A DNA stretch of 64,000 bases from Kutzneria buriramensis (GTDB taxonomy: Bacteria; Actinomycetota; Actinomycetes; Mycobacteriales; Pseudonocardiaceae), in NCBI RefSeq assembly GCF_003387475.1, contig NZ_QUNO01000031.1:19416-83415 (forward strand), written 5' to 3'. This document shows positions 63,800 through 64,000 of this stretch, piece after piece (within the stretch, counting starts at the first letter, position 1; each line of letters begins with the position of its first letter). The notes under the pieces are model-generated. The model was not told where the DNA came from, made no database searches, and was given only the letters and a program-made list of their open reading frames with translations. A program made the translations under genes and the position numbers.

Positions 63800-64000
63800 C
63801 TTTGTTAGGTCGTCATGGTGGCCGCTGATGACATGTGGGGCATCGACCACTCCAGGTCGCGAGCAACACCTGGAGCACGTGCAGGATCTTGTAGAAAGTC
63901 AAGCTGCCCCAACAGCTTTTGGGTCGCTCAGACGCAACTCGGTCAGGAACAGGTGTGCGGTCGAGACCAGGGTGACGTGACGGTGCCACCCGATCCAGGA
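63800..64000 (-). pseudogene. Transposase C-terminal fragment (IS701-like), runs off the window
   Basis: The minus strand from the right edge reads SWIGWHRHVTLVSTAHLFLT then ELRLSDPKAVGAA; one frame over, LTFYKILHVLQVLLATWSGR and CPTC follow. This is the usual end of IS701/IS4-type transposases. A frameshift separates the two parts; the upstream part lies outside the window. Confidence 0.6.

Noticed and set aside
1..64000. CRISPR arrays, tRNA and rRNA genes
   Set aside because: No regularly spaced repeats and no cloverleaf or rRNA-like sequences were noticed on reading; not tested by computation.

Overview
The window reads as chromosomal DNA of a high-GC actinomycete (family not assignable; a Pseudonocardiales- or Streptomyces-like host is plausible). 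Codon third positions are strongly G/C biased, GTG starts are common, and almost every intact gene belongs to a secondary-metabolite or bacteriocin-type locus surrounded by decayed insertion sequences and broken gene copies.

Core pathway (16.6-40.2 kb, minus strand): one tightly coupled 13-gene operon, mostly with 4-bp overlaps. In order of transcription it encodes NRPS-1 (C-A-PCP-C-A-PCP), an MbtH-like protein, an ACP, a KS/CLF pair, an O-methyltransferase, NRPS-2 (C-A-PCP-C-A-PCP-E-TE), a second KS/CLF pair, two hotdog dehydratases, a ketoreductase and a phytoene-desaturase-like flavoenzyme. KS/CLF + ACP + KR + DH is the layout of a highly reducing type II PKS that makes a polyenoyl chain. 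The four NRPS modules would attach four residues, and the flavoenzyme could oxidise or aromatise the polyene, as proposed for cinnamoyl-type lipopeptides. At the left edge (1-1942) sbnB/sbnA homologues make L-2,3-diaminopropionate (Dap), and two of the four A domains share one acidic-pocket specificity code, as expected if Dap is used twice. A DrrAB-type exporter (2.95-4.69 kb) and two PAS-LuxR regulators (8.1-9.4 kb) lie nearby.

Ghost copy (1.97-8.03 kb): decayed KR, dehydratase and ACP genes (minus strand) and a decayed A-PCP-TE, KS-CLF and SDR series (plus strand) mirror the live operon, so a second copy of the pathway was acquired or duplicated and is rotting.

Small-peptide system (11.2-15.6 kb and 41.0-52.5 kb): at least seven intact and two broken genes for 88-104-residue peptides share an N-terminal V-E-x-A type segment, a PLxx(V/F) stretch, a nearly invariant (P)-(V/I)-x-Cys motif, a small-residue helical core and usually a C-terminal LS-x-x-x-L helix. 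Next to them lie a heterodimeric M16 peptidase pair (one catalytic, one lacking HxxEH), an HTTM/SdpB-like membrane protein, an ABC exporter, an alpha/beta hydrolase, an SdpA-like protein, a LuxR regulator and a DCC-type thiol-disulfide oxidoreductase. This looks like an undescribed SDP-like peptide toxin or signalling system with many precursors, and it is the most novel part of the window. A broken lasso-type B2 peptidase gene (15.9-16.3 kb) is also present.

Right flank (52.5-64 kb): an IS5-type element abuts the last gene of the cassette. Beyond it are a Walker-A-less RbsA-like ATPase, PucR and MarR regulators, a sensor kinase whose response regulator is truncated, broken amino-acid permease and sugar-ABC genes, and further IS remnants. 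No rRNA, tRNA or CRISPR array was seen.
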